Below, in pieces: positions 1 through 8,625 of a DNA stretch of 64,000 nucleotides (position 1 is the first letter of the stretch; each line of letters starts with the position of its first letter). The DNA is from Pseudomonas sp. LBUM920 (GTDB lineage Bacteria > Pseudomonadota > Gammaproteobacteria > Pseudomonadales > Pseudomonadaceae). The notes under the pieces were generated by a model. It was not told the DNA's origin, did no database searches, and saw only the letters and a program-made list of their open reading frames with translations. The stretch is from contig NZ_CP027762.1 in NCBI RefSeq assembly GCF_003852315.1, positions 2,275,501-2,339,500 of the forward strand, given 5' to 3'. The position numbers were made by a program, and so were the translations under genes.

Positions 1-194
1 ATCCGGCGTCCTGCGGTTTTTCCGTGTCGATGTAACAGGGTGTCTCCTTTCACCGTAATGGCGCACTTAAGAGTGCATATCGGCATTTTGGTTCGCCTGC
101 GCGCACGATAGCGTGGTTATGTTGCGCAATGATGACCCATGCAGGACGGCGGTGGGGTGGCTATCATGGGGACTTTCCGCCTGGGGATTTCCCG

Positions 195-893
195 ATGAAT
201 GCACTCGCCGCTTTCCCGATCAACAGCAAATGGCCCGCCCAGCATCCGGAGCGTTTGCAGCTCTATTCGCTGCCCACGCCCAACGGCGTCAAAGTGTCGA
301 TCATGCTTGAAGAGCTGGGCCTGCCCTACGAGGCGCACAAGGTCAGTTTCGAGACCCAGGACCAGTTGTCCCCGGAATTTCTGTCGCTGAACCCCAATAA
401 CAAGATTCCCGCGATCATCGACCCCAACGGCCCGAGCGGTCAGCCGCTGGCGTTGTTCGAATCCGGTGCGATCCTGATTTACCTGGCGGAAAAAACCAGC
501 CAGCTGCTTTCCGAAGACCCGGCCACCCGCTATGAAACCCTTCAATGGCTGATGTTCCAGATGGCCGGTATCGGCCCGATGTTCGGCCAGGTCGGGTTCT
601 TCAACAAATTTGCCGGCAAGGCGTACGAAGATAAACGACCGCGTGATCGCTACGTCGCCGAGTCCCGGCGATTACTGGAAGTGCTGGAAAAACGCCTGCT
701 GGGCCGCACCTGGATCATGGGTGACGAGTACAGCATCGCCGACATCGCCACCTTTCCGTGGATTCGCAACCTGATCGGCTTTTATGAGTCCGGCGATCTG
801 GTTGGCATCGCCGACTTTCCTAATGTGCTGCGCGCGCTGGACGGCTTTGTCGCACGTCCGGCGGTAATTCGTGGCTTGAACATACCTGCGTGA
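195..893 (+). CDS. Nu-class glutathione S-transferase (YghU/YfcG-like)
   Basis: A 232-residue cytosolic GST-fold protein. The N-terminal thioredoxin-like half carries TPNGVKVSIMLEELGLPY and NPNNKIPAI, the pattern of the E. coli YfcG/YghU group, followed by the ESGAILIYLAEK glutathione-contact helix and an all-helical C-terminal half (GDEYSIADIATFPW). Known nu-class members act as disulfide-bond reductases using glutathione. I chose the ATG at 195 because it begins at the family N-terminus; the in-frame extension back to 129 has no family character. The PhzF gene follows after 17 bases and may be co-transcribed. The substrate is unknown. Confidence 0.9.
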   Translation: MNALAAFPINSKWPAQHPERLQLYSLPTPNGVKVSIMLEELGLPYEAHKVSFETQDQLSPEFLSLNPNNKIPAIIDPNGPSGQPLALFESGAILIYLAEKTSQLLSEDPATRYETLQWLMFQMAGIGPMFGQVGFFNKFAGKAYEDKRPRDRYVAESRRLLEVLEKRLLGRTWIMGDEYSIADIATFPWIRNLIGFYESGDLVGIADFPNVLRALDGFVARPAVIRGLNIPA

Positions 894-910
894 CCCTAGA
901 GCGTTGAAGC

Positions 911-1753
911 ATGCCGACTTTTGATTTCAAGCAACTGGATGTATTCAGCAGCGTTTCGCTCAAGGGCAACCCACTGGCAGTGGTGCTGGGCGCTGACAGC
1001 CTTACTGACCAGCAGATGGCCGATTTTGCTAACTGGACCAACCTGAGCGAGACCACGTTTTTGCTGACGCCGCGTGATCCTCGGGCTGACTATCGGGTAA
1101 GAATTTTCACCACGCTCACAGAGCTGCCGTTCGCCGGGCACCCGACGCTGGGCAGTTGCCATGCCTGGTTGCAGGCGGGCGGCGTGCCGAAGGGCGATGA
1201 GATTATCCAGGAGTGCGAAATCGGCCTGGTGCGTGTCCGTCGTGAAGGCGGCGAGTTGGCGTTCATTGCGCCGCCGTTGTTGCGCACCGGCCCGGTGGAT
1301 GCACCGCTGCTTGAGCGCGTGCGCCTGGGTTTGGGCCTGGCGCCCGAAGCCATCGTGAGCAGTCGATGGGTCGACAATGGCGCGGGCTGGCTGGCGGTGA
1401 TGTTGGCCGATCGTGACCAAGTGCTTGCTTTGCGCCCGGACTACTCGCAACTGCACGGTCTGGCGATTGGCGTCATTGCAGCTTGTGACCCGGCGCGCGA
1501 CGCCGTGGACACGCACTTCGAAGTCCGCGGCTTTATCGCCGGCGACGGCGCTCAGGAAGACCCCGCCACTGGCAGCCTGAATGCCGGTATTGCCCAATGG
1601 CTGTTGAGCGAGGGGCTGGCGCCCGACTGTTACGTGGTCAGCCAAGGCACGGCCATGGGGCGCGCCGGGCGTATACGCGTGGATCGCCATGGCGATGACG
1701 TCTGGGTCGGTGGTGCGGTTGCGGTGTGCATCGAAGGGCGAGTACAGCTCTAG
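911..1753 (+). CDS. PhzF family isomerase/epimerase
   Basis: A 280-residue protein with the two-lobed diaminopimelate-epimerase-like fold of the PhzF family. It has FDFKQLDVFSSVSLKGNPLAVV at the start (split here as FDFKQLDVFSS then the GNPLAVV motif), the mid-lobe motif PFAGHPTLGSCHAW and the late motif EDPATGSLNAGIAQWL. The family catalyses isomerisations such as that of DHHA in phenazine synthesis, but no phenazine genes are nearby, so this is a stand-alone enzyme of unknown substrate. It follows the GST gene closely. A second, distinct PhzF paralogue lies at 36691-37575. Confidence 0.88.
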   Translation: MPTFDFKQLDVFSSVSLKGNPLAVVLGADSLTDQQMADFANWTNLSETTFLLTPRDPRADYRVRIFTTLTELPFAGHPTLGSCHAWLQAGGVPKGDEIIQECEIGLVRVRREGGELAFIAPPLLRTGPVDAPLLERVRLGLGLAPEAIVSSRWVDNGAGWLAVMLADRDQVLALRPDYSQLHGLAIGVIAACDPARDAVDTHFEVRGFIAGDGAQEDPATGSLNAGIAQWLLSEGLAPDCYVVSQGTAMGRAGRIRVDRHGDDVWVGGAVAVCIEGRVQL

Positions 1754-1790
1754 ATCAATGAATTGTTACGAGCTGCGCAATACACTGTTG

Positions 1791-1825
1791 GCCCCTTGGC
1801 GTTTGTGCTGCCGGGGCCAAGGGGC
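1791..1825 (+). terminator. hairpin after the phzF-like gene
   Basis: A 10-bp perfect inverted repeat, GCCCCTTGGC at 1791-1800 and GCCAAGGGGC at 1816-1825, lies 38 bases after the PhzF stop. There is no clear T tract, so termination is plausible rather than proven. Confidence 0.45.
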
Positions 1826-1869
1826 ATAAGCTTTCGCCCCAACTATTTCTGCCGCTATTCAGGACAGCC

Positions 1870-2844
1870 ATGACCAGCCAGTTCCCCCAAGCCCGTCCAC
1901 GCCGCCTGCGCCGCTCTCCGGAGCTGCGTGGCTTGTTCCAGGAAACCGAATTCACCCTCAACGATTTGGTACTGCCGATTTTCGTCGAAGAAGAAATTGA
2001 CGACTTTGTGCCGATCACCAGCATGCCGGGTGTGCAGCGTATTCCTGAAAAGAAATTGGCCGCTGAGATCGAGCGCTATGCCCGCGCCGGGATCAAGTCA
2101 GTAATGACGTTCGGCGTGTCCCACCACCTGGACGCCAACGGCAGCGACACCTGGAAAGAACGCGGCCTGGTCTCGCGCATGTCCTCGATCATCAAGGATG
2201 CCGTGCCGGAAATGATCGTGATGTCCGACACCTGCTTCTGCGAATACACCGACCACGGCCATTGCGGCGTGATGCACGGCGCCCACGTCGACAACGACGC
2301 GACCCTGGTCAACCTCGGCAAACAAGCCGTAGCCGCCGCCCGCGCCGGTGCTGATGTGATCGCACCGTCCGCCGCCATGGACGGTCAAGTCCAAGCGATC
2401 CGCCGCGCCCTGGACGATGCGGGCTTCACGCATATTCCGATCATGGCCTACTCCACCAAATTCGCTTCGGCCCTCTACGGCCCGTTCCGCGAAGCCGGCG
2501 GCAGCGCGCTCAAAGGCGACCGCAAAAGCTACCAGATGAACCCCATGAACCGCCGCGAAGCCGTGCGCGAATCGCTGCTCGATGAACAGGAAGGCGCAGA
2601 CGCGCTGATGGTCAAGCCAGCCGGTGCCTACCTCGACATCATCCGCGACATCCGCGAAGCCTCGCGTTTGCCGGTGGCGGCGTATCAGGTGAGTGGTGAG
2701 TACGCGATGATCAAGTTTGGTGCCCAGGCAGGGGCGATTGATGAGGCGCGGGTGGTGCGCGAAACGTTGGGGTCGATCAAGCGTGCGGGTGCGGATTTGA
2801 TTTTTACTTACTTTGCGATGGATTTGGCGTTGGCGGGGATTTGA
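1870..2844 (+). CDS. hemB: delta-aminolevulinate dehydratase (porphobilinogen synthase), Zn-type
   Basis: A 324-residue enzyme that condenses two 5-aminolevulinate molecules to porphobilinogen in tetrapyrrole synthesis. The Schiff-base lysines are visible as K197 in YSTKFAS and K249 in MVKPAG. The metal site reads SDTCFCEYTDHGHCG with C122, C124 and C132, the three cysteines that bind catalytic zinc in the E. coli enzyme, which it resembles along its whole length. The canonical P. aeruginosa enzyme is Mg-dependent and lacks these cysteines, so this could be a second, zinc-dependent copy; the rest of the genome is not visible. Confidence 0.95.
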   Translation: MTSQFPQARPRRLRRSPELRGLFQETEFTLNDLVLPIFVEEEIDDFVPITSMPGVQRIPEKKLAAEIERYARAGIKSVMTFGVSHHLDANGSDTWKERGLVSRMSSIIKDAVPEMIVMSDTCFCEYTDHGHCGVMHGAHVDNDATLVNLGKQAVAAARAGADVIAPSAAMDGQVQAIRRALDDAGFTHIPIMAYSTKFASALYGPFREAGGSALKGDRKSYQMNPMNRREAVRESLLDEQEGADALMVKPAGAYLDIIRDIREASRLPVAAYQVSGEYAMIKFGAQAGAIDEARVVRETLGSIKRAGADLIFTYFAMDLALAGI

Positions 2845-2859
2845 TTTGGGCTTGTGATC

Positions 2860-2889
2860 CTGTGGCGAGAGAGGTTGCTCGCCGCAGGC
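2860..2889 (+). terminator. possible hemB terminator / REP remnant
   Basis: GGCGAG and CTCGCC pair to form a short stem about 20 bases after the hemB stop. The sequence resembles half of a REP element. There is no T tract, so the role is uncertain. Confidence 0.35.
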
Positions 2890-2924
2890 GCTTCTAACTG
2901 CACCTATACCGAGTCAGCCTAGTT

Positions 2925-3263
2925 TTAGCAAAAATCGTGTTGCTCCCGTATGTCGTTGGTGAGATCGCTCTCTTCATAAGAGAAAATAGGCACAAGCTCA
3001 CCGTCCGGAACTCCCATAGTCATCTCGTAGGCGACAAGTCCGGTAGACATATGCGAAGACATCCCTCATGGGTGGACATTGATTTTTGCGCCCTTGCATA
3101 AAAACTTAATATGTTTAAAGTCTGCCCTCATTAAACCGAAGCAGTCGTAGAGGTCCAGTGCTGTGTAGGCGCTTCGTGTTTCATCGCTCATCAGTAGGTA
3201 AAGGATGGGTTTGCACCCTTCGTATTCGATGATTGCGTTTTCACGTGTTCCGTTTTTAATGAT
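2925..3263 (-). pseudogene. decayed immunity gene, paralogue of the intact one upstream
   Basis: Reading the minus strand from 3263 gives a 112-codon frame that aligns with the intact immunity protein at 3272-3685: RADFKHIKFLCKGAKINV versus RADFPHITFLCKGAKINV, then STGLVAYEMTMG versus SNGLVAYEMTLG, and SYEESDLTND versus DYEENNLTNN. One in-frame TGA (3066-3068) sits where the intact gene has Ser, consistent with a TCA-to-TGA change. The frame also lacks a good start codon (ATC ATT at its head) and ends early in DFC. The local base composition is AT-rich like the toxin tip. I infer a remnant of an older immunity gene displaced when the Rhs tip was exchanged. Confidence 0.8.
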
Positions 3264-3271
3264 TTATTGTA

Positions 3272-3685
3272 TTAGTTGAATTTCTCATAACCGCTTGCAT
3301 CTAATGATTTTATCCAGCTTTTGAAAAAATCCACTTGTTCTTGTGGGTTGTTCGTTAGGTTATTTTCTTCATAATCAAATATATGAACAATATCAGCCCG
3401 TGATGCTTGTTTGCCTAATGTCATTTCATATGCAACAAGCCCATTGCTCATTTGAGAGGCCATTCTCGACGGCATGACATTTATTTTTGCTCCCTTACAA
3501 AGAAATGTAATATGAGGGAAGTCTGCCCTGACCTTCGCTAAGCACACAAAAATATCCTTTCCCGTGTAGATTTTTTTGAAATTTTCAGCCTCGGAAAATG
3601 TCATTGAGAGATTCTCAACACTATATTTAACGGTAACTTCCAATCTCTGATTGCCGATAGCTACTTTTATTTTTTGCGTATTCAT
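3272..3685 (-). CDS. cognate immunity protein for the Rhs ADP-ribosyltransferase tip
   Basis: A 137-residue soluble protein without signal peptide or membrane segment. It begins one base after the stop of the rhs gene, the position of cognate immunity genes in polymorphic toxin loci, and shares the AT-rich composition of the toxin tip. I do not recognise a named immunity family. Conserved blocks shared with the decayed neighbour are RADFxHIxFLCKGAKINV, GLVAYEMT and YEExxLTN. The inferred role is to bind and neutralise the ADP-ribosyltransferase in the cytoplasm of the producer and its kin. Identity as immunity rests on position and on the paired paralogue, not on homology. Confidence 0.7.
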   Translation of the reverse strand: MNTQKIKVAIGNQRLEVTVKYSVENLSMTFSEAENFKKIYTGKDIFVCLAKVRADFPHITFLCKGAKINVMPSRMASQMSNGLVAYEMTLGKQASRADIVHIFDYEENNLTNNPQEQVDFFKSWIKSLDASGYEKFN

Positions 3686-3686
3686 A

Positions 3687-6600
3687 CTATTTCTTGTTCC
3701 GGTTGGGAATTGAGTACCCTACATAGCTTCCGTCACTTTTTACAGGTGTCATGCCCAAAATGTCCTCTGGGTCTATTTTGTGATGGATTGCAAATTCTTT
3801 CTCATTAGAGAATGGTGTCATTTTGCCGAGTTCTAAATTTACATCATGGCCCGGTATGCTTTTTATAACGTATAAATATCCGTCCCTCGTGCCGAACCCG
3901 GTTGAAAAATCTATAGCGGTGAGTCTTGATGGAGAGGTGCTTATAAAGTTACTAGGCGGATCGTTACTGTTTAGAGCGTGAAGGTAAAGGTCGTTGCTTT
4001 CTCCCTTGCTCTTGAACCCCGTTCTAAAAACTTCATCCGGATGTTTCCTATCTCCCCGAAATAAGTAGTCCTCGTCATCACTTGATTGTGGTGGTTCAGG
4101 TTCGTTTTTGTAAACGTTCGCTTTTGTCGAAGGCTCATCAGCAGATGTTACTTTAAGCTTGCACCCACCTTCACCAGGGCATGTGTTCAATCCCAGCGGG
4201 TCAACCCACCCTGTAGGATTGGGCGCGTACCGGTACGCGTTGATCCCACCCGCCAGCTTCACCGGGTCCGGCGTCAGGTAACGACCAATATCTGGATTGT
4301 AGTAGCGATGGCGGTTGTAGTGCAGCCCGCTTTCTTCGTCGAAGTATTGGCCTTGGAAGCGCAGCGGGTTGTCGACTTTGTTTATGTCGAGGCGGCTGAT
4401 CTGGCCATAGGCGCGGTAGTGTGCGGACCAGACGATTTCGCCGTCGGGGGCGGTGAGTTCCTGCGGGGTGCCGAGGTGGTCGAGTTGGTAGTGGAACGGC
4501 TGGGTATTTTTTGGACCAAAGCCCTCCAGCAGGACCAGCGGGCGGAAACTGTCCGGCTCGTAGATATAACTGCGATGCCTGTCCGCGTGATGCTCCGCAA
4601 CCAGCTTGTCGCCTTGCCAGAAAAACTCCGTGGTTAGGTCGTCGACGGTTTTGCTGATCCGCCGACCAAACGGGTCATAGCGATAGCTGGCTGTTTTCCC
4701 GTTCGGCTGGCTAATGCCGATAAGTCGGTGCTGGCAGTCGTAGCGATATTCGGTGACAAGTTGATGGCCTTTACCGCGTCTTTGGCGGATCAGATTGCCG
4801 AACGCGTCATAGTCGTAATGATGATCGCCCTGAATCACCAACCGATTTCCCGCCACGATGTCCGGACCGGGTCGGTCCTGCATCAGCAGGTTGCCGGCCG
4901 GGTCGTGGCCGAAGCGCTCTTGCACGTCTTGCGAGTGATCCGCTCGAGTCAGGCGGGCGAGGGGGTCGTAGTGGTAGTGGTGTTCACCTTTGCGCGTATC
5001 GAGCAGGCGGGTGAGGTTGCCGGATTTGTCGTAGTCGTAGTGGCGGCGGTAGAGCTTGTGCTCCTGTTGGGTGACTGCGTGGGCGTGTAGACGGTTTTGG
5101 TCGTCGTAGTCGTAATGGCTGAGCAGTTGGCCTTGTTGGCGTTGGCGCTCTTTTCCGGTGTTGAAGAGGTGGGATGTTAGGGTTTTGCCATTCAGCTCGA
5201 CGGTGGCGAGGTGGCCGCTTTTGTCGTGGTTGAAGGTGAGGCGGTTGTTATCCGGCAGGCGCAGGTTTTTCAGTTGGCCGCAGGCGTCGTAGCCGTAGCG
5301 CAGGGTGCCCCAGCCTTGGTGGTCGGCGATGAGGCGGTTTTGGCTGTCGTATTCGTAGGCTAACGCCCAGTGGCCGTCGTCGACGCTGAGGAGGTTGCCC
5401 TGGCGGTCGTAGGCGTAATCGACCACTCCACCGTCTGGCAGGGTTTTTCGTACAAGGCGGCCGGAAGGGTCTCGCTCGTAGCGGGTAATGAACTGACTGC
5501 CATCGTCGCCGTGTTCGGTCTTTACCAGCAGGTTGCCGTTGAGGTCGTAGACGTACGCCGTACGCTGGCCGTCAAAGCCGATTTCCTGCTGGATCAGGCC
5601 GTTGGGATGGTAATCCAGCCGGTAGGTTTCGCCGACTTCGTTTTCGATTTCGGTCAGCAATAACCGCACGTTGTCGTAGCGGTATTTAACCTGGGTGCCA
5701 TCGGCGTTGAGACGGCGGCTGATCAGATGCAAACCGTCGGCATATTCGTAACGAGTGACGTGGCCCAGTTCATCACGTTCGGAGGTGATTTTTCCGTAGG
5801 GGTTGTAGCTGAATTCTCGCGTCTCTCCATTGGGCTTGGTGAGTTTCAACAAGCGCCCTGCGGCGTCCCATTGATACTTCGTCAGCGCGCCATGCTCATC
5901 CTCACGCGCAACTTGTCGTCCAACATCGTCATAGCGATAACGCTTAACCCCACCATTCGGCAGTTGTTCCTCAACGAGCTGTCCACGCTCATTCCAGACC
6001 AGCCGATGAGACCCGTTATCCGGGTACCAAACCCCAATCAGCTGCCCGTGTTTGTCGTAGGTGTAGTCTGTAATGTGGCCGTCAGGATCTGTCTGACGCG
6101 TAACGTCGCCTTGTTCGTTACGCTCATACTTCCAAACCGCTTCACCCCGCCGTACGACCCGTACGAACCCGTTGTCATGCTCGTAGGAAGTCGGCTCATC
6201 CTCCCCAGGAAACAACGCCACCAAACGTCCGGCGTCGTCATACTGATACGCCGTCACCGCCCCCAGCGGATCCTGCTCAACCGTCAGCCGGCCCTTGTCA
6301 TCGTAGGATTTGAAATGCTCCGCGCCATTGGGATCAATCCGCTGCACCAGCCGCGCCCGCTGATCGTGGACATACACTTCCTGGCTACCATCAGCGTTGT
6401 GAACCGTGACCCTGCCGCCGTCTTCCCACGCATACCGCGTGTCCATCTGCGAAAAACTGGCCCAGTGCCGAACACATCGCGCGGCCTTGCCAGACCGTTC
6501 CCACGCCCAAAAGAAACTCGCCCCACCGGCCAGCTGCCGCTCAAGAATGACGTGCTGATCGTCGTACCGATAAACCTCGCTTTCACCTACAGCATTGGTC

Positions 6601-8477
6601 GCCGAAACCAATCGGCCAGCGTCGTCATAGGCGTAGGAAACGACGTTCTGCTCCGTCACCCACACATACGGCTCACGGCCTTTGGCGCGATGAACCTGAT
6701 AGTCAACCGCCACAATGCGGCCCAGTTCATAGCGCAAAAACAAAGACCGGCCTACACCGTTATCCAGCCGCTCAATCCGCCCCAAACGATCACGAATAAT
6801 CCGCAGCCGGTTGTCATACGCGTCGCTGATCGCTGTCAGCACACCGTCGCGGAAATGGTAGAAACGCGACGCCTGGGCCAGCACCAACTCATCGGGCAGG
6901 GTACCCAAATAGATCGCCGCTTCAGCCAAGCTGTTGGTGATCGCCGGTCGAGCGGCGGTAGGCAAGGGCAGGGCAGTCGACCGATTCTCATGATCCGTCC
7001 AAACCACCGAGTCACCCGTCACCACCAACCGCTGCGCCAGCGCATGACTCCAGCCAAACCCCAACCCACAATCCACTTCCACCGCACTGGTGCGATACAA
7101 CCGCGTCCACTCAAACGGCAATATCCCGTCCAGCGCGCCATCGGTAAGCGTCAGTAATTCCTCCCCGGTGACCATCGACACCGGGCAGCCATGGGTGGCG
7201 GTTTTGTCGGCAGGCGCCGCCGCATCTCCCTGCGGATTTTTCGCAGCGACAGGCACATCATCGACATACTCTTGCCGCACGAGCACCGTCTTCTGCGTCT
7301 TGCTGCGAACCATCGACACCGCGTTCGTAATCAGGTTGTCTCCAGCTTTTAACGGCGCAACTGGCACCGTCTGAATCTGGATTGCCGGGCTACCGAGCAA
7401 TATCGGCTTGGCCGCCTCAACATGCTCACCCAACTGAGATTTTCCGAACTGCTTGGCCATGTGCTCCAGCCACCGGCGCGCACGATGAGACTTGATGCTG
7501 CCCAGCACCTTGCTGCCAAGGCGTATCACCAGGCCCATCCCGGCAGTGGCAAGGCACAGCAACACGTTGATCAGCACTTCAAGGCTGATCGAGCCCAGCA
7601 ACTCATTCATGAGTGGCGGCGGCATCATCCGCATCCAACTGACCATTGCCGCCAGGTAGATGAACAGCAGAGGCTCATCACTGAGTACCAGCAAACCTTT
7701 CGCGAGCATTTCGGCGCTGACATTCAGCAGCTTTCCGAACTCGGCCTGGGTCAGGTAGTGCAGCAGCTGTTCGGCATATGTCAGTGGGTGGGTAAGCCAC
7801 TCAAACAGCAGTTTGAGCGTGTCCCAGAGTGAGCCAAGTGCATCGCCAAACCCTTTGGCGTAGGCCTGGTGCAGTAAGAGGTAGCGTTTGAGGAAGTTTG
7901 CTTCGGAGTATTTATTCCACAGTGGCCCGAACGTGGCGCGCCACTCCGTGCGCAGCCAGTGCTCCAGCGAGGTGATGACCGACTGATAGGAGGCATATAA
8001 GGCCTTGAAGTGTTCTTTAGAAACGTTGGGGTAAAAATTGACTCGGTACTTCTGGTTACGATCGCACTCGGTGATTTTCAGAATGCCACTGGGGCCGATA
8101 AATTTTTTGATGGGGTCGCCCAGGGGGCCACCGTTGGGGTCGATGGTTTGCAACACCACTGGCGTGTTGCCGATGGGTACAAATTGAGAACTCTGGAACA
8201 TGTGCACCAGGGTCAGGGTGCCGTCCTGCTTGCAGACCGCAACGGCCGAGCTGGGCAGGATGGAGCGGTTGATCGGCGCGACGAGTGCCACCTCATCCCC
8301 GACCTTGAATACCTGATCGACATCCAGTGCCGAAAAGCTGATGTAGCTTTCGGCCCAGAGCTCGTAGGTATTGAGGCAGCGTTTGAAATCGCTGAGAACG
8401 GATTCGACGTCTCGCGTCTCTGAATCCATCACGGCCAGTACCAGAAGGCCAATGTGTCGGCTGGTGGGGGCGATCAA
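3687..8477 (-). CDS. Rhs polymorphic toxin with C-terminal ADP-ribosyltransferase
   Basis: About 1,596 residues. The N-terminal ~450 residues hold hydrophobic helices (around 250-330) but no PAAR motif that I can see. Residues ~460-1430 are YD/RHS repeats forming the shell, ending at the core boundary PNPTGWVDPLGLN. The variable tip (about 1432-1596, bases 3687-4184) reads like a pertussis/cholera-type ADP-ribosyltransferase: YLFRGDRKHPDEVFRTGF with the NAD-binding Arg near 1474, FISTSPSR near 1513, and FSNEKEF with Glu near 1559-1561. It is inferred to be an antibacterial or anti-eukaryotic effector. The first in-frame start is TTG at 8477; ATG at 8429 is an alternative, and an upstream frame suggests a frameshifted N-terminus (see findings). 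Confidence 0.88.
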   Translation of the reverse strand: MIAPTSRHIGLLVLAVMDSETRDVESVLSDFKRCLNTYELWAESYISFSALDVDQVFKVGDEVALVAPINRSILPSSAVAVCKQDGTLTLVHMFQSSQFVPIGNTPVVLQTIDPNGGPLGDPIKKFIGPSGILKITECDRNQKYRVNFYPNVSKEHFKALYASYQSVITSLEHWLRTEWRATFGPLWNKYSEANFLKRYLLLHQAYAKGFGDALGSLWDTLKLLFEWLTHPLTYAEQLLHYLTQAEFGKLLNVSAEMLAKGLLVLSDEPLLFIYLAAMVSWMRMMPPPLMNELLGSISLEVLINVLLCLATAGMGLVIRLGSKVLGSIKSHRARRWLEHMAKQFGKSQLGEHVEAAKPILLGSPAIQIQTVPVAPLKAGDNLITNAVSMVRSKTQKTVLVRQEYVDDVPVAAKNPQGDAAAPADKTATHGCPVSMVTGEELLTLTDGALDGILPFEWTRLYRTSAVEVDCGLGFGWSHALAQRLVVTGDSVVWTDHENRSTALPLPTAARPAITNSLAEAAIYLGTLPDELVLAQASRFYHFRDGVLTAISDAYDNRLRIIRDRLGRIERLDNGVGRSLFLRYELGRIVAVDYQVHRAKGREPYVWVTEQNVVSYAYDDAGRLVSATNAVGESEVYRYDDQHVILERQLAGGASFFWAWERSGKAARCVRHWASFSQMDTRYAWEDGGRVTVHNADGSQEVYVHDQRARLVQRIDPNGAEHFKSYDDKGRLTVEQDPLGAVTAYQYDDAGRLVALFPGEDEPTSYEHDNGFVRVVRRGEAVWKYERNEQGDVTRQTDPDGHITDYTYDKHGQLIGVWYPDNGSHRLVWNERGQLVEEQLPNGGVKRYRYDDVGRQVAREDEHGALTKYQWDAAGRLLKLTKPNGETREFSYNPYGKITSERDELGHVTRYEYADGLHLISRRLNADGTQVKYRYDNVRLLLTEIENEVGETYRLDYHPNGLIQQEIGFDGQRTAYVYDLNGNLLVKTEHGDDGSQFITRYERDPSGRLVRKTLPDGGVVDYAYDRQGNLLSVDDGHWALAYEYDSQNRLIADHQGWGTLRYGYDACGQLKNLRLPDNNRLTFNHDKSGHLATVELNGKTLTSHLFNTGKERQRQQGQLLSHYDYDDQNRLHAHAVTQQEHKLYRRHYDYDKSGNLTRLLDTRKGEHHYHYDPLARLTRADHSQDVQERFGHDPAGNLLMQDRPGPDIVAGNRLVIQGDHHYDYDAFGNLIRQRRGKGHQLVTEYRYDCQHRLIGISQPNGKTASYRYDPFGRRISKTVDDLTTEFFWQGDKLVAEHHADRHRSYIYEPDSFRPLVLLEGFGPKNTQPFHYQLDHLGTPQELTAPDGEIVWSAHYRAYGQISRLDINKVDNPLRFQGQYFDEESGLHYNRHRYYNPDIGRYLTPDPVKLAGGINAYRYAPNPTGWVDPLGLNTCPGEGGCKLKVTSADEPSTKANVYKNEPEPPQSSDDEDYLFRGDRKHPDEVFRTGFKSKGESNDLYLHALNSNDPPSNFISTSPSRLTAIDFSTGFGTRDGYLYVIKSIPGHDVNLELGKMTPFSNEKEFAIHHKIDPEDILGMTPVKSDGSYVGYSIPNRNKK

Positions 8478-8501
8478 AAGACAGCCCCAATAACTGGGGC
8501 T
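8474..8501 (-). terminator. hairpin with T tract between lysE and rhs
   Basis: AGCCCCA at 8483-8489 pairs with TGGGGCT at 8495-8501; on the minus strand the stem is followed by GTCTTTT. This looks like an intrinsic terminator for the LysE gene, but it overlaps the first possible rhs start and could instead lie in a translated leader. Confidence 0.45.
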
Positions 8502-8625
8502 TTAACGGAAAAAACCATCTGCAATCCCTCGCACTGTGTGATCAGGCGAAGGACTTTGCCGAGGTTTTCAGGTGGTATCTGTAGAGGTTATCCGGGTGTT
8601 GCGTGGGACGTTTCGGTAGTCCTTG

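Noticed and set aside
1..194. Possible gene or NtrC/sigma-54 promoter at the window start (GCACT-TAAG-AGTGC at 63-76 and AAGGAG on the minus strand near 46-51)
   Set aside because: The palindrome spacing does not fit the usual NtrC site and no GG-N10-GC sigma-54 element is present; the minus-strand ribosome site leads to no clear start codon before the window edge.
5727..7157. Long plus-strand open frame of 476 codons opposite the rhs gene
   Set aside because: It mirrors the YD-repeat codons of the Rhs core on the other strand; the protein has low-complexity composition and no family features.
2845..8480. The Rhs island as an integrative element
   Set aside because: No integrase, transposase or flanking direct repeats are visible; exchange of the tip by recombination in the Rhs core explains the AT-rich segment.
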